43,479 nucleotides of DNA from an uncultured Bacillaceae bacterium (GCA_937995745.1 CALKIU010000044.1:1-43479), one strand, 5' to 3'. Positions 33,866 through 42,824 are shown, numbered from the stretch's first letter. Numbers and translations are program-made. Notes: generated by a model from the letters alone, not told the origin.

Positions 33866-34245
33866 TTTGTTTTGAAACACAGGTTTTGAGGACAAATCGA
33901 ACGTTTTGTAGCCGTTTGGGGTTTTCCAAATTCATTCTCTTTTTGGACAAAACGCCAATTTTTTTCGGTGATTTGTCCAAATTGGCCATTATTTTGGACA
34001 AAGTGGTTGAGTTTTGACGGGGGTTTGTCCAAATTGCCCATTATTTTGGACAAAGTGTTTGATTTTTAACAAGAGTTTGTCCAAATTACCGCCTATTTTG
34101 GACAAAAACCAATAAAACTGACCTCATTTTGTCCAAATTCACACTTCTTTTGAACAACATCCATTAAATCAAACCGGTGCTTGTCCGCATGTGACCCCTC
34201 GTTCCAAACAAAGCCGACGAAAAAGCCCAAATATTATCCCAATTG
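33866..34245. repeat. 52-bp tandem array of inverted-repeat units
   Basis: Each unit opens with TTTGTCCAAATT, has about seven variable bases, then TATTTTGGACAAA, then a 20-base variable part. Unit starts are about 33866, 33921, 33972, 34024, 34076, 34128, 34180 and 34233. The five starts from 33972 to 34180 are exactly 52 apart. The middle copies are well preserved; outer ones are decayed. TTTGTCCAAA and TTTGGACAAA are reverse complements, so each unit can form a hairpin. Confidence 0.85.
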
Positions 34246-34514
34246 GTCCCCTCATCATAACAGCGGCCCTTGTCCCGATTAAACCCCGGCCTATATGACG
34301 CCCCTTTGAAACCGGAGCGCTTCCCCAGAACTCTACCGCCTTCAAAAACTAGTCTCCATCCCTCATCGCATCCCTCGTCCATATAAAAAAGATTGTCCAA
34401 AAACACTTTAACGTGACTTTTTGGACTTTCTCATCCCCCCTTTTCCGGGACCTGTGTCCACAAGGGCGGCGCGTCCAAAGTCCCCCCTGAAAAAGGCGAA
34501 TCAAATTTTCAAAC

Positions 34515-34558
34515 AAAAAGAGCCGCCCGAAAAACCGTGGCGATTTTTCGGACAGCTC
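34515..34558 (-). terminator. Terminator of prfB
   Basis: On the minus strand GAGCTGTCCGAAAAA pairs with TTTTTCGGGCGGCTC, followed by TTTTTG. It begins eight bases after the stop. Confidence 0.9.
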
Positions 34559-34565
34559 CTTATTT

Positions 34566-35667
34566 TTATTTTATCTGGGAACGCAAATATGCGTTGATAA
34601 ACATGTCAATGTCTCCGTCCATCACGGCCTGGATATTCCCCGTTTCCACACCGGTCCGGTGGTCCTTGACCATCGTGTACGGATGGAAGACGTAGGAGCG
34701 GATTTGGCTGCCCCAGCCGATTTCCTTTTGCTCGCCGCGAAGTTCGGCCAACTCTTTTTCCTGCTCTTCGATTTTCCTTTGATACAGTTTGGCTCTCAAC
34801 ATTTTCATCGCGGCTTCCCTGTTTTTAATTTGCGAGCGCTCATTTTGGCACGTCACGACAATCCCCGTCGGCAGGTGGGTAATCCGGACCGCCGAATCGG
34901 TCGTATTGACGTGCTGTCCGCCCGCGCCGCTTGAACGGAACGTGTCGATTTTCAAATCTTCCGGACGGATTTCGATTTCAATTTCATCGTCCACTTCCGG
35001 CATGACCTCGCACGACACGAAGGACGTATGGCGCCGTCCCGAAGCGTCAAACGGAGAAATGCGCACGAGGCGGTGGACGCCTTTTTCCGCTTTTAAATAG
35101 CCGTACGCATTGTGCCCTTTAATGGCAAGCGTGACGCTTTTAATGCCCGCTTCTTCTCCCGGCAGATAGTGCAAAGTTTCCACTTTGAAACCTTTTTTCT
35201 CGGCCCAGCGGGTGTACATGCGCAAAAGCAAGGATCCCCAGTCTTGGGACTCCGTTCCGCCGGCTCCGGGATGAAGCTCGAGAATGGCATTGTTTTTGTC
35301 ATACGGCTCACTTAAAAGCAGATTCAACTCAAACTCGTCGAGCCGTTCGGACAACTCTTTGATCTCGGTCTCCAATTCGGCAAAGAGCTCTTCGTCCGGC
35401 TCTTCTTTGACGAGTTGATAAGTGACTTCGAGATTTTCGTGAATTTCGCTTAGTTCTTTAAATTCCTTGACCAGTTCTTTCAGCCCGTTCACTTCGGACA
35501 TCACGGACTGAGCCTTGTTCCGGTCATCCCAAAAATCGGGCTCCATCATTATTTTTTCCAGTTCGGCAATGCGGGCTTCTTTGCTTTCTAAGTCAAAGAG
35601 ACCCCCTAAAATCCGCTAATTTCTTAGCTGTTTTCTCAAGTTCATGACGAATTTCCGCTAATTCCAT
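34566..35667 (-). CDS. prfB: Peptide chain release factor 2 with programmed +1 frameshift
   Basis: RF2 releases peptides at UGA and UAA. The first 24 codons (MELAEIRHELEKTAKKLADFRGSL, in the frame starting at ATG 35667) end at CTT TGA C (35598-35592). A +1 shift on CTT reads GAC and continues as DLESKEARIAEL to the stop at 34566, giving 366 residues, the family length. AGGGGG lies three bases before CTT, the internal Shine-Dalgarno that stimulates the shift. The main frame has the GGQ motif in SSGAGGQHVN and the SPF anticodon-like motif (RISPFDASGRRHTS). The shift gives autoregulation by RF2 level. Confidence 0.96.
35593..35607 (-). promoter_or_regulatory. prfB frameshift site
   Basis: AGGGGG TCT CTT TGA C: internal Shine-Dalgarno, slippery CTT, in-frame UGA (35595-35593). 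Codon 25 of the short frame. Confidence 0.95.
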
Positions 35668-35821
35668 AAACATAACCCCCATCAAATTTTTCATTTATCT
35701 TGCCGCACAAAGGCGGCCTGCTTCATTCAAAAATTTTATGATGAGTTTCCGAAAAATGTCAAACACAACCGCTGTAAACCCCTGTGAAAAAGAATAATGG
35801 AAAGCGGCAAAAATGGCAAGG

Positions 35822-35859
35822 AAAAAAAGAGCGACGGCAAATGCCGGCACTCTTTTTTC
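35822..35859 (-). terminator. Terminator of secA
   Basis: On the minus strand AAAAAAGAG...CGGC loop ATTT-like GCCG...CTCTTTTTTT; symmetric A- and T-runs make it work on both strands. It lies 53 bases past secA. Confidence 0.85.
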
Positions 35860-35911
35860 AAAGGGCGCCGGCCGTCTCCTCCGGCCGGATGGCCCGTTTT
35901 TGCAAAAACGA

Positions 35912-38422
35912 TTATGTTCGGCCGCAGCAATGCTTGTATTTCTTGCCGCTGCCGCACGGACACGGCTGGTTGCGGCCGACGCGTTCCTTTTTGACAATCG
36001 GCTTTCTTTTCTTGGAGCCTTCTTCTTTCGGATTGACGGCATGGCCTTTGGCCACTTCCTGGCGCTGCAGGTTGCTGCGGATTTCCGCTTTCATGATGTA
36101 TTTTGTCGTATCGTCTTCTATCGCTTCGATCATCGCTTCAAACATCGCAAAGCCTTCATTGTTGTACTCGCGGAGCGGATCGATTTGTCCGTAAGCGCGG
36201 AGATGGATTCCTTGACGGAGCTGATCCATTGCGTCTATGTGGTCCATCCACTTCATGTCGACGACACGGAGAAGAACGACCCGCTCAAATTCGCGCATCT
36301 GTTCTTCGGAAAGCTCCTCTTCCCTTTCATCGTACCGTTCTTTGACTTTGGCAAAAATCGTCTCGATGATTTCTTCCTCGTCTTTGCCTTCAAGGCTTTC
36401 AACCGTGATGACGCCCTCAGGGAGAAGGTTGGCATTGACGTAATCGACAATTCCTTTTAAATTCCATTCTCCGTCGGAATTGTCCCCGTTTTGTGTATAA
36501 GCATACACGTGGCGGCTGATGGACGAGCGGATCATTTTTTCGATAATATCACGGAGATTTTCCGCTTCCAAAACCATATCGCGCTGCTTGTAAATCACTT
36601 CGCGCTGCTGACGGAGAACGTCGTCATAGGCAAGCAACTGTTTGCGGGCGTCAAAGTTATTTCCTTCGACCCGTTTTTGCGCCGCTTCAACCGCCCTCGT
36701 CACCATTTTGCTTTGAATCGGCTGGGAATCATCCATGCCGAGGCGGTCCATCATCGCTTTCACGTTGTCGGAGCCGAACCGGCGCATCAATTCGTCTTCC
36801 ATGGACAAATAGAACTGGCTGACACCCGGGTCGCCCTGACGTCCGGAACGTCCGCGCAGCTGGTTGTCAATCCGGCGGCTCTCATGCCGTTCCGTCCCGA
36901 TGACCGCCAATCCGCCGAGTTCCTTCACGCCTTCACCCAATTTAATGTCGGTTCCCCGGCCGGCCATGTTGGTGGCGATCGTCACGGCGCCTTTTTGCCC
37001 GGCTTGGGCGATGATTTCCGCCTCGCGGGCGTGGTTTTTCGCGTTCAACACATTATGGGGAATGCCCCTTTTCTTTAACATTTCGGAAAGCATTTCCGAC
37101 GTTTCAATGGCCACCGTACCGACAAGAACCGGCTGTCCTTTTTTATGGCGGCGGACGATATCTTCAATGACCGCATTGAATTTTCCTTGCATCGTGCGGT
37201 AAATGAGATCCGGCTTGTCCTCGCGGATGACCGGTTTGTTTGTCGGAATTTCCACGACCGCCATGTTGTAGATGTTGCGGAATTCTTCTTCTTCCGTTTT
37301 GGCGGTACCGGTCATTCCGGCCAATTTATTGTACATCCGGAAGAGGTTCTGGAACGTGATCGTCGCCAGCGTCATGCTTTCGCTTTGAATTTCCAGCCCT
37401 TCTTTTGCCTCAATGGCCTGGTGCAAACCGTCGCTGTATCGGCGGCCCCTCATCAAACGGCCCGTGAATTGGTCGACGATGATTACCTGTCCGTCCTGGA
37501 CGACATAGTCCACATCGCGCTGCATGACGACATGGGCTCTTAACGCTTGGTTGATGTGATGGTTCAACGTGACGTGGCGGAGATCGAACAAGTTCTCAAT
37601 GCCGAAAGCTTTTTCCGCTTTCGTGATTCCCCGCTCCGTCAGCAGGACCGTTTTTGTTTTTTCATCGTACGTATAATCTTCGTCCTTTTTCAGCGTCTTG
37701 ACGAAAGCGTTGGCCTGCTTGTACAGAGCTGTTGATTTTTGCGCCGTTCCGGAAATAATGAGCGGTGTCCGCGCTTCGTCAATCAAAATGGAGTCGACCT
37801 CGTCGATGATGGCATAATTGAGGGAGCGCTGCACTTTTTGCTCTTTGTACAGCACCATGTTGTCCCGCAAATAGTCGAAGCCGATTTCATTGTTCGTGCT
37901 GTACGTGACATCCGCCGCATAGGCGGCCTTCTTTTCCTCCCTGGACATGCCGCTCAAGTTCAAGCCGACGGTGAGGCCGAGGAATTTATAAATTTTGCCC
38001 ATTTCTTCCGCGTCCCTGCCGGCCAGGTATTCGTTCACCGTGACGACATGAACGCCTTCACCGGCCAAGGCGTTTAAATAAACCGGCATCGTGGCCGTCA
38101 ATGTTTTACCTTCCCCGGTCTTCATCTCGGCGATATTTCCTTCGTGCAAAGCGATGCCGCCCATGAGCTGCACTTTGAACGGATACAAACCGATCGTTCT
38201 CCGCGCCGCTTCCCGTACGACGGCAAACGCCTCAATCAACAGATCATCCAGCGTTTCACCGTTCCGGAGGCGCTCTTTGAATATATCTGTCTTCTGCCGC
38301 AATTCGGCATCCGTCAAGGCCTCCATTTCTCCGGAAAGAGCGTCAATTGCATCAGCCATTTTGGAAAGTCTTTTCAATTCCCGTTTATTCGGGTCAAACA
38401 CCCTGCTTAGTAATCCAACCAT
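35912..38422 (-). CDS. secA: Protein translocase ATPase SecA
   Basis: SecA drives preproteins through SecYEG using ATP. The 836-residue protein has helicase-like nucleotide-binding domains (MKTGEGKTLTA P-loop near 100-110, DEVDSILIDEARTPLIIS Walker B, TNMAGRGTDIKL), the preprotein-crosslinking domain, helical scaffold, and a C-terminal zinc-binding tail CPCGSGKKYKHCC. Length fits B. subtilis SecA (841). AAGGAG precedes the ATG. It lies upstream of prfB as in most Firmicutes, here separated by a terminator. Confidence 0.97.
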   Translation of the reverse strand: MVGLLSRVFDPNKRELKRLSKMADAIDALSGEMEALTDAELRQKTDIFKERLRNGETLDDLLIEAFAVVREAARRTIGLYPFKVQLMGGIALHEGNIAEMKTGEGKTLTATMPVYLNALAGEGVHVVTVNEYLAGRDAEEMGKIYKFLGLTVGLNLSGMSREEKKAAYAADVTYSTNNEIGFDYLRDNMVLYKEQKVQRSLNYAIIDEVDSILIDEARTPLIISGTAQKSTALYKQANAFVKTLKKDEDYTYDEKTKTVLLTERGITKAEKAFGIENLFDLRHVTLNHHINQALRAHVVMQRDVDYVVQDGQVIIVDQFTGRLMRGRRYSDGLHQAIEAKEGLEIQSESMTLATITFQNLFRMYNKLAGMTGTAKTEEEEFRNIYNMAVVEIPTNKPVIREDKPDLIYRTMQGKFNAVIEDIVRRHKKGQPVLVGTVAIETSEMLSEMLKKRGIPHNVLNAKNHAREAEIIAQAGQKGAVTIATNMAGRGTDIKLGEGVKELGGLAVIGTERHESRRIDNQLRGRSGRQGDPGVSQFYLSMEDELMRRFGSDNVKAMMDRLGMDDSQPIQSKMVTRAVEAAQKRVEGNNFDARKQLLAYDDVLRQQREVIYKQRDMVLEAENLRDIIEKMIRSSISRHVYAYTQNGDNSDGEWNLKGIVDYVNANLLPEGVITVESLEGKDEEEIIETIFAKVKERYDEREEELSEEQMREFERVVLLRVVDMKWMDHIDAMDQLRQGIHLRAYGQIDPLREYNNEGFAMFEAMIEAIEDDTTKYIMKAEIRSNLQRQEVAKGHAVNPKEEGSKKRKPIVKKERVGRNQPCPCGSGKKYKHCCGRT

Positions 38423-38799
38423 TGATTACGCTCCTTTTTCTTAATTGATTAAGCGGCGAAAAGCGAATGAGTCGTCTGCCGCTTTTGAAAAAAACCGATT
38501 GCGGAGCACGGCATGTTTTCTCTATCGCCTGAAAAGAAGGGACGTTTCTCCACAAACGCCAAACCACGTCCGGACAAAGACCGCCGCAACACAAAGACGG
38601 CCGAAGCCGAAAAATTCTGTGAATGTTCCTTCTGCCGGAGCAAACAGCCCCTTCCTGTAAGTTATACTGCTTTTCCGCAAAAAAGTTTCATCCTATATTC
38701 ATTAAACATATTACCACTACTGACGGAAGGGTGACAACTTGCATAGAAAAACCCTCATCTGCAGCCCAAAGCCATACATAAAAAATACTTGTTCCGGAG

Positions 38800-38830
38800 A
38801 AAAAAACAGCCGGGGCACGCAAACCCCGGC
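38800..38830 (-). terminator. Terminator of the SEC-C gene
   Basis: On the minus strand GCCGGGG (38830-38824) pairs with CCCCGGC (38815-38809) around eight bases, followed by TGTTTTTTT. It is 180 bases beyond the stop; the repeat lies in between. Confidence 0.8.
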
Positions 38831-38876
38831 CAGCACCTGTCGCAAAATCAACTTCAAAAACAAATCCGTTTGAAAA

Positions 38877-38973
38877 TTGCGCCAAAACATCCTTCCAACA
38901 GCTTGATACTTGACGCGGAAACATCCCTCCGACCGCTTAACTTGACGCCGAAACGTCCTCCCGACATCTGAAG
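38877..38973. repeat. Three-copy repeat, unit 32-33 bp
   Basis: Starts at 38877 (TTGCGCCAAAACATCC), 38910 (TTGACGCGGAAACATCCC) and 38942 (TTGACGCCGAAACGTCC), each followed by TCCGAC/TCCAAC and a GCTTAA-like end. Confidence 0.7.
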
Positions 38974-39009
38974 CGGACAAAAGGGGGCGGCGGCAAAAAG
39001 AAGCCGCTG

Positions 39010-40107
39010 TCAGTTTTTCCCCTTCGCTGCCGCCGCTTCCCGTTCGGCCGCCCGGTCCGCTTCCAGATCGGCGAGAATTCTCTCGATATCTTCGGCCAGG
39101 ACTTCCTTCATCTCATTGCAGGCCGTGGTAAGAGCGGAAACGGAAACATCGTATTTTTCCGCCACTTCTTTTTTCGTAATTTTCCGTTCCGGATCGATGT
39201 CAAACAAAATATAATGAATCGCCGCCGCGCAAGTTTTCGGCAATCTCTTCGTTTCCGGCTGTTTTTGGCAATAACTGTTCCACAAAGAGAAAGCGACCAA
39301 TTTCGCTTCATACGCGTCTTCATAATCGGCCAGCCCTTTTTCCAACAGTTCCGCCGTTTCCTTGTGGGCAGGCTTTTCCCATTCAAAATTCTCGGCTCCC
39401 AGTTTCACGGAATGAATCGGCAGCTGGTTCATGATCAATAAAAATTCTTGCGCCAAAAATTCTTTCGGATCGTCATATTCCGATTCGGCGAACCCTTTTT
39501 GCAAAAACTCCTCCTCGTAGCCCTTTAAAGGAGATTTATAGTCAAACGGCTCCCAGAAGAATATCTTCTCATCCCCGAACGGAACGACGATGGCGATCGC
39601 ATAAGCCGAGTCTGCGACTTTCATGGGCCGCAACAATTTAATCTCCATTTCCTCTTCCGTCAACGCGTCGCGAAGGCGGAGATAATTGTCGCCGGCGGAC
39701 AAAACCGGTCCCGCAACCGCCCGGGCATTCGTCCAAGTGGCGGCGATTTCCTGAAGCCGCGGCCGGCGGATGGTGTGCCCTTTTTCCCGGATAAACCTTT
39801 CCATGATCGTCGTCCCGTCCTCAAGGGGCTTGAAGAAAATAAACCAAATGCTGTGGGCGAGAATATAAAATTCCAATTCTTTTTTTCTATCCTTAATGAT
39901 CAAGTATTCCACTTTTTCCTGAAAATCTTTCGTCAGTTCCTCGGAATACGAGGTGACGGCATAATCAATAATCCGGTTGTGAAGGGCGGCGGCATCCTTC
40001 TCAAGCAGGGCGGTGATGGAAACGGCGTTTTTCAACATGCAGCACTTTTTATATTTTTTCCCGCTGCCGCAAGGACAAGGATCATTTCGGCCTACCTGAC
40101 CAGACAT
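39010..40107 (-). CDS. SEC-C motif protein with C-terminal helix-turn-helix
   Basis: A 365-residue protein beginning MSGQVGRNDPCPCGSGKKYKKCC, a SEC-C zinc-binding motif like the tail of the adjacent SecA. The middle (about 40-290) has no family I can name. Near 305-345 the segment KKEVAEKYDVSVSALTTACNEMKEVL looks like a helix-turn-helix. The tail is Ala/Glu-rich. The start was set to ATG 40107 because AGGAAGG lies just upstream; the in-frame extension upstream is leader. SecA-tail motifs in such proteins can bind ribosomes or nucleic acid; role here unknown. Confidence 0.8.
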   Translation of the reverse strand: MSGQVGRNDPCPCGSGKKYKKCCMLKNAVSITALLEKDAAALHNRIIDYAVTSYSEELTKDFQEKVEYLIIKDRKKELEFYILAHSIWFIFFKPLEDGTTIMERFIREKGHTIRRPRLQEIAATWTNARAVAGPVLSAGDNYLRLRDALTEEEMEIKLLRPMKVADSAYAIAIVVPFGDEKIFFWEPFDYKSPLKGYEEEFLQKGFAESEYDDPKEFLAQEFLLIMNQLPIHSVKLGAENFEWEKPAHKETAELLEKGLADYEDAYEAKLVAFSLWNSYCQKQPETKRLPKTCAAAIHYILFDIDPERKITKKEVAEKYDVSVSALTTACNEMKEVLAEDIERILADLEADRAAEREAAAAKGKN

Positions 40108-40518
40108 ACGCTTCCTTCCTCTCTTTCCCATAGTTTCATAGATTCGGACAAAATAAGCCCTAAACTCTAGTCTAAACATTTTCAGACAAAAATAAAACAG
40201 TTACCCGAATCAAACGAGGATAACTGTCAGTTCCAGCAATTATAAAAGACTTTCCGTGCAGGCATGAAGCCTGTTCTCAAACAGGGGTTCTGCCGCAATA
40301 TTCTCATAACATTCGCCGGACGGCAAGGGATATGCTCATTTTGAGTGAAAAACCCTAGCCATCAGCCGCCCGTTTTCCCCCTCCCCCGCGGGTTTGTCCC
40401 GGTCCGAAAACCGCAACAGCCGGGAACTGCCGAAAAATTCCACCCTGGTTGATGCGGACAGGGCCCGGCGCCATGCCGGGCGTCCGCACTGCCATAAGCC
40501 CCGGCAACGGGACAATCC
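40108..40518. other. 411-base gene-free region between chrA pair and SEC-C gene
   Basis: Contains the SEC-C gene leader with the TATGAAACTATGGGA motif (40140-40126), a minus-strand terminator (40190-40227), and a large GC hairpin TGCGGAC/GTCCGCA enclosing GCCCGGC/GCCGGGC (40453-40488) without a T-run. No gene. Confidence 0.6.
40190..40227 (-). terminator. Terminator downstream of the chrA pair
   Basis: On the minus strand ACAGTTATCC pairs with GGGTAACTGT around an 11-base loop, followed by TTTATTTTTG. Confidence 0.75.
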
Positions 40519-41049
40519 TCAGCTTAAAAACACCGCACCGTACACGAGGGCCGCGGCAATAACGTATGCCGGATGAAGCCGGAATTTTTCCATCAGGAAA
40601 AAGCTGATCACGGCGATGACCAACGTCTGGACGAGCCCGATCCCTTCATAGGAGGTGGCAAAAAAATCAAAAGTCATGCCCGCAAGCAGCACGCCGACGA
40701 CGGGACGGATGAAAACGGTCATCCGCTTCACTTTCGGCGACTCTTTATGCTTCATCAAAAAGCCCAATAGCGCCAACATTAAAATGAGCGACGGGGCGAC
40801 GACGGCAAACACCCCGACGGCGGCGCCGAGAACCCCGGCTTGATGATAGCCGATATACCCGGCCATTTTTGTGGCAATCGGCCCCGGCAGCGCGTTGCCG
40901 AGGGCGAGCACTTCACTGAACTCGCTGACCGTATACCAGCCGTACCGGTCGACAACCTCGTTCTCCACCAAGGGGATCAGCGCCGGACCTCCGCCGTAGC
41001 CCAAAATGCCCGGAATGAAAAACGCCAAAAAAATTTGCCAGTAAATCAT
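40519..41049 (-). CDS. chrA: Chromate transporter, ChrA short chain
   Basis: A 176-residue short-chain CHR protein with about five predicted helices. It has the family N-terminal motif FLAFFIPGILGYGGGPALIPLVENEVV and GNALPGPIATKMAGYIGY. Short CHR proteins work as pairs of oppositely inserted subunits; the partner is encoded immediately upstream with a four-base ATGA overlap. Chromate efflux is known for the family; the natural substrate here is not proven. Confidence 0.9.
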   Translation of the reverse strand: MIYWQIFLAFFIPGILGYGGGPALIPLVENEVVDRYGWYTVSEFSEVLALGNALPGPIATKMAGYIGYHQAGVLGAAVGVFAVVAPSLILMLALLGFLMKHKESPKVKRMTVFIRPVVGVLLAGMTFDFFATSYEGIGLVQTLVIAVISFFLMEKFRLHPAYVIAAALVYGAVFLS

Positions 41050-41933
41050 GATTGCCTCTCCTTTTCCAACTCGGCGGGAGAATTTTTCTCATCGGGAGCC
41101 TTCTCCCCGCCAGGGGCCGCTTTTTCAACCCGAATATCCTTCACAGCGGAGGCTTCTTTCTCAACAGGAACAGCCTTTTTAACCCGCGCATCCTCCACAA
41201 CCGGGGCCCCTTCCCCAGCGGAACGGCCCTTTTCAACGTCCTTTACGACAGCCTTCTTGCCGGAAGCACCCTTATTGTCCTCCACATCAGCAACAGCCTC
41301 CCTACCAGGGACACCCTCTTCGCCCCCCACAACAGCAGCATCCATCTCACCGCGGGCATCCTTTTCTTCCCCCGTAACAGCGACGTCCTCCTTGCCGAGG
41401 GCATCCTTCTTAAACAAGGCGGCCGCCAACAGCCCCGCGATTAAAATGGCCGGATGGACATGCAACAACTCCAGCACAATGACGCTCCCGACCACGAACG
41501 CGAGCGTCCAGCCCCAACCGAGGAACGACGTGGAGGACTTTTTAATAAATGTCCAGGCCATCGTGGCAAGCATCACGGCCACAACCGGAACGACAGCGTC
41601 CGCCATCCCCGATACCCACGCCTGATCCTTGTATTTGTTCAATACAGTCAAAAGCAAAATCATCAAAAGAATCGTCGGCAGCACAGAGGCCAGCAGCGCG
41701 CTGAACATGCCGGCCACCCCGCCGACCCGGTAGCCGATATACCCGGCCATTTTCGTGGCAATCGGCCCCGGCAGCGCATTCCCCAAAGCCAAAATATCGC
41801 CGAATTGATCCTCATCAAGCCATTTGTATTTTTCAACCGTCTCCTTATAAATCAGCGGAATCGACGAAGGACCCCCGCCGTAGCCGAAAATGCCCACCCG
41901 GAAAAACGCCAAAAATATATGTAATTGCTTCAT
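41046..41933 (-). CDS. chrA: Chromate transporter, ChrA short chain with repetitive tail
   Basis: A 295-residue protein. The first 180 residues are a normal short CHR domain (FLAFFRVGIFGYGGGPSSIPLI and GNALPGPIATKMAGYIGY). The next 110 or so residues (about 182-295) are a hydrophilic, low-complexity tail rich in Lys, Glu, Asp, Ala, Val and Gly, built of loose 12-15-residue repeats of the kind GKEDVAV, EKDARGEMDA, VEKEASAVKDIRVEKA. This tail is absent from the neighbour and from typical ChrA proteins. The ATG at 41933 has GGAG seven bases upstream; the upstream in-frame GTG/ATG extension is less likely. Confidence 0.88.
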   Translation of the reverse strand: MKQLHIFLAFFRVGIFGYGGGPSSIPLIYKETVEKYKWLDEDQFGDILALGNALPGPIATKMAGYIGYRVGGVAGMFSALLASVLPTILLMILLLTVLNKYKDQAWVSGMADAVVPVVAVMLATMAWTFIKKSSTSFLGWGWTLAFVVGSVIVLELLHVHPAILIAGLLAAALFKKDALGKEDVAVTGEEKDARGEMDAAVVGGEEGVPGREAVADVEDNKGASGKKAVVKDVEKGRSAGEGAPVVEDARVKKAVPVEKEASAVKDIRVEKAAPGGEKAPDEKNSPAELEKERQS

Positions 41934-42275
41934 CCTACCACTCCGTTCAACCTTCCAAATCACTTTGTTGGAAAAATTTGATTCTTATATTACAGCATTT
42001 CCTGAAAGATGGGAAGTGAAAACGAACACAAATCCGTATTCGCCGGGGAAGAAAGGGGTCGGGGAGGGGCACACCCGGGCAACGGATGTTGCTCTGTTCG
42101 CAGCGGGAATTTATTAATTGGCTTTTTTTTTTAAAAAACCGGCCAGACGCCCACGGGCGGAGGCGGCACCGTTTGGTCAGCCGCCGGCCGATGTGCGGCT
42201 CCGGCTGCCGGAAAATGGCGAAACCCGCAGTTCACGGGGAGACTGCGGGTTCTTAGGGGAGGTCCTTGATCTATG
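41934..42275. other. 342-base gene-free region between hpf and chrA
   Basis: Holds the chrA leader with an AT-rich candidate promoter (TTCCCA, 17 bases, TAATAT on the minus strand, about 42012-41984), a GC-rich stretch with a T10 run (42123-42132), and the hpf terminator. No gene. Confidence 0.5.
42223..42252 (-). terminator. Terminator-like hairpin of hpf
   Basis: AACCCGCAGT (42223-42232) pairs with ACTGCGGGTT (42243-42252), ten perfect pairs, followed on the minus strand by TCGCCATTTTCC. Stem strong, T-run poor. Confidence 0.55.
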
Positions 42276-42824
42276 TTATTGAGCTTCAATCAATCCGTAG
42301 CGGCCGTCTTTACGCTTGTAGACAACGCTTGTCTTGTTTGTTTCCGCGTTGATGAACACGAAGAAGTTGTGGCCGAGGAGGTTCATTTGCAAAATCGCTT
42401 CTTCGCTGTCCATCGGCTTCAGCGTAAAGCTCTTTTGCCGGACGATTTGCGGTTCTTTGTCTTCTTCCTTCGGTTCTTCGGCATTGTTGTTGTTGATAAA
42501 CAGGTCGTTGATGCTGCCTTGTTCGCGCAGCTTTCTGTTGATTTTCGTTTTATGTTTGCGGATTTGGCGCTCCAATTTATCGGTAACCAAATCGATGGCG
42601 GCATACATATCTTCATGAACTTCCTCCGCGCGAAGCACGAGCCCCGGCATCGGAATGGTTACTTCTACTTTCCCTTTTTTATCAGTATATGTCTTCAAAT
42701 TGACATGTACATTGGCATCAGGAGTCTTGGTAAAGTACCGGTTAAGCTTGGACAATTTCTTTTCCACATACTCTCTCAAAGCTGGAGTGACTTCAATGTT
42801 TTCACCACGAACGTTATACCTCAT
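42276..42824 (-). CDS. hpf: Ribosome hibernation promoting factor, long form
   Basis: Long HPF binds 30S subunits and dimerises ribosomes into inactive 100S particles in stationary phase or stress. The 182-residue protein has the N-terminal beta-alpha-beta HPF domain (1-100; MRYNVRGENIEVTPALREYVEKKL), an acidic linker with an Asn run, and the C-terminal dimerisation domain (about 125-182; FTLKPMDSEEAILQMNLLGHNFFVFIN). GGAGGAG precedes the ATG. The B. subtilis homologue YvyD is driven by sigma-B and sigma-H; a sigma-H-like promoter is visible here. Confidence 0.95.
   Translation of the reverse strand: MRYNVRGENIEVTPALREYVEKKLSKLNRYFTKTPDANVHVNLKTYTDKKGKVEVTIPMPGLVLRAEEVHEDMYAAIDLVTDKLERQIRKHKTKINRKLREQGSINDLFINNNNAEEPKEEDKEPQIVRQKSFTLKPMDSEEAILQMNLLGHNFFVFINAETNKTSVVYKRKDGRYGLIEAQ

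Larger units (their letters stand above)
33084..34565. other. 1.5-kb gene-free region with two repeat arrays
   Basis: The longest gap of the window. It contains a 54-bp-period array (33153-33436), a 16-bp duplication (33561/33605), a 52-bp-period array of inverted-repeat units (33866-34245), about 250 bases with nothing recognisable, and the prfB terminator. Open frames inside are short, on both strands, and have no ribosome binding sites. Confidence 0.8.
38423..39009. other. 587-base gene-free region between SEC-C gene and secA
   Basis: Holds the terminator of the SEC-C gene (38800-38830), a three-copy 32-bp repeat (38877-38973) and the secA promoter/leader region. No gene is supported. Confidence 0.65.

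Noticed and set aside
33866..34245. CRISPR array
   Set aside because: The step is regular, but the between-unit segments are also related to each other, the repeat is itself degenerate, and there are no cas genes in the window.
38445..38734. Small open frames between secA and the SEC-C gene
   Set aside because: They overlap on both strands, lack start signals and coincide with leader and repeat sequence.
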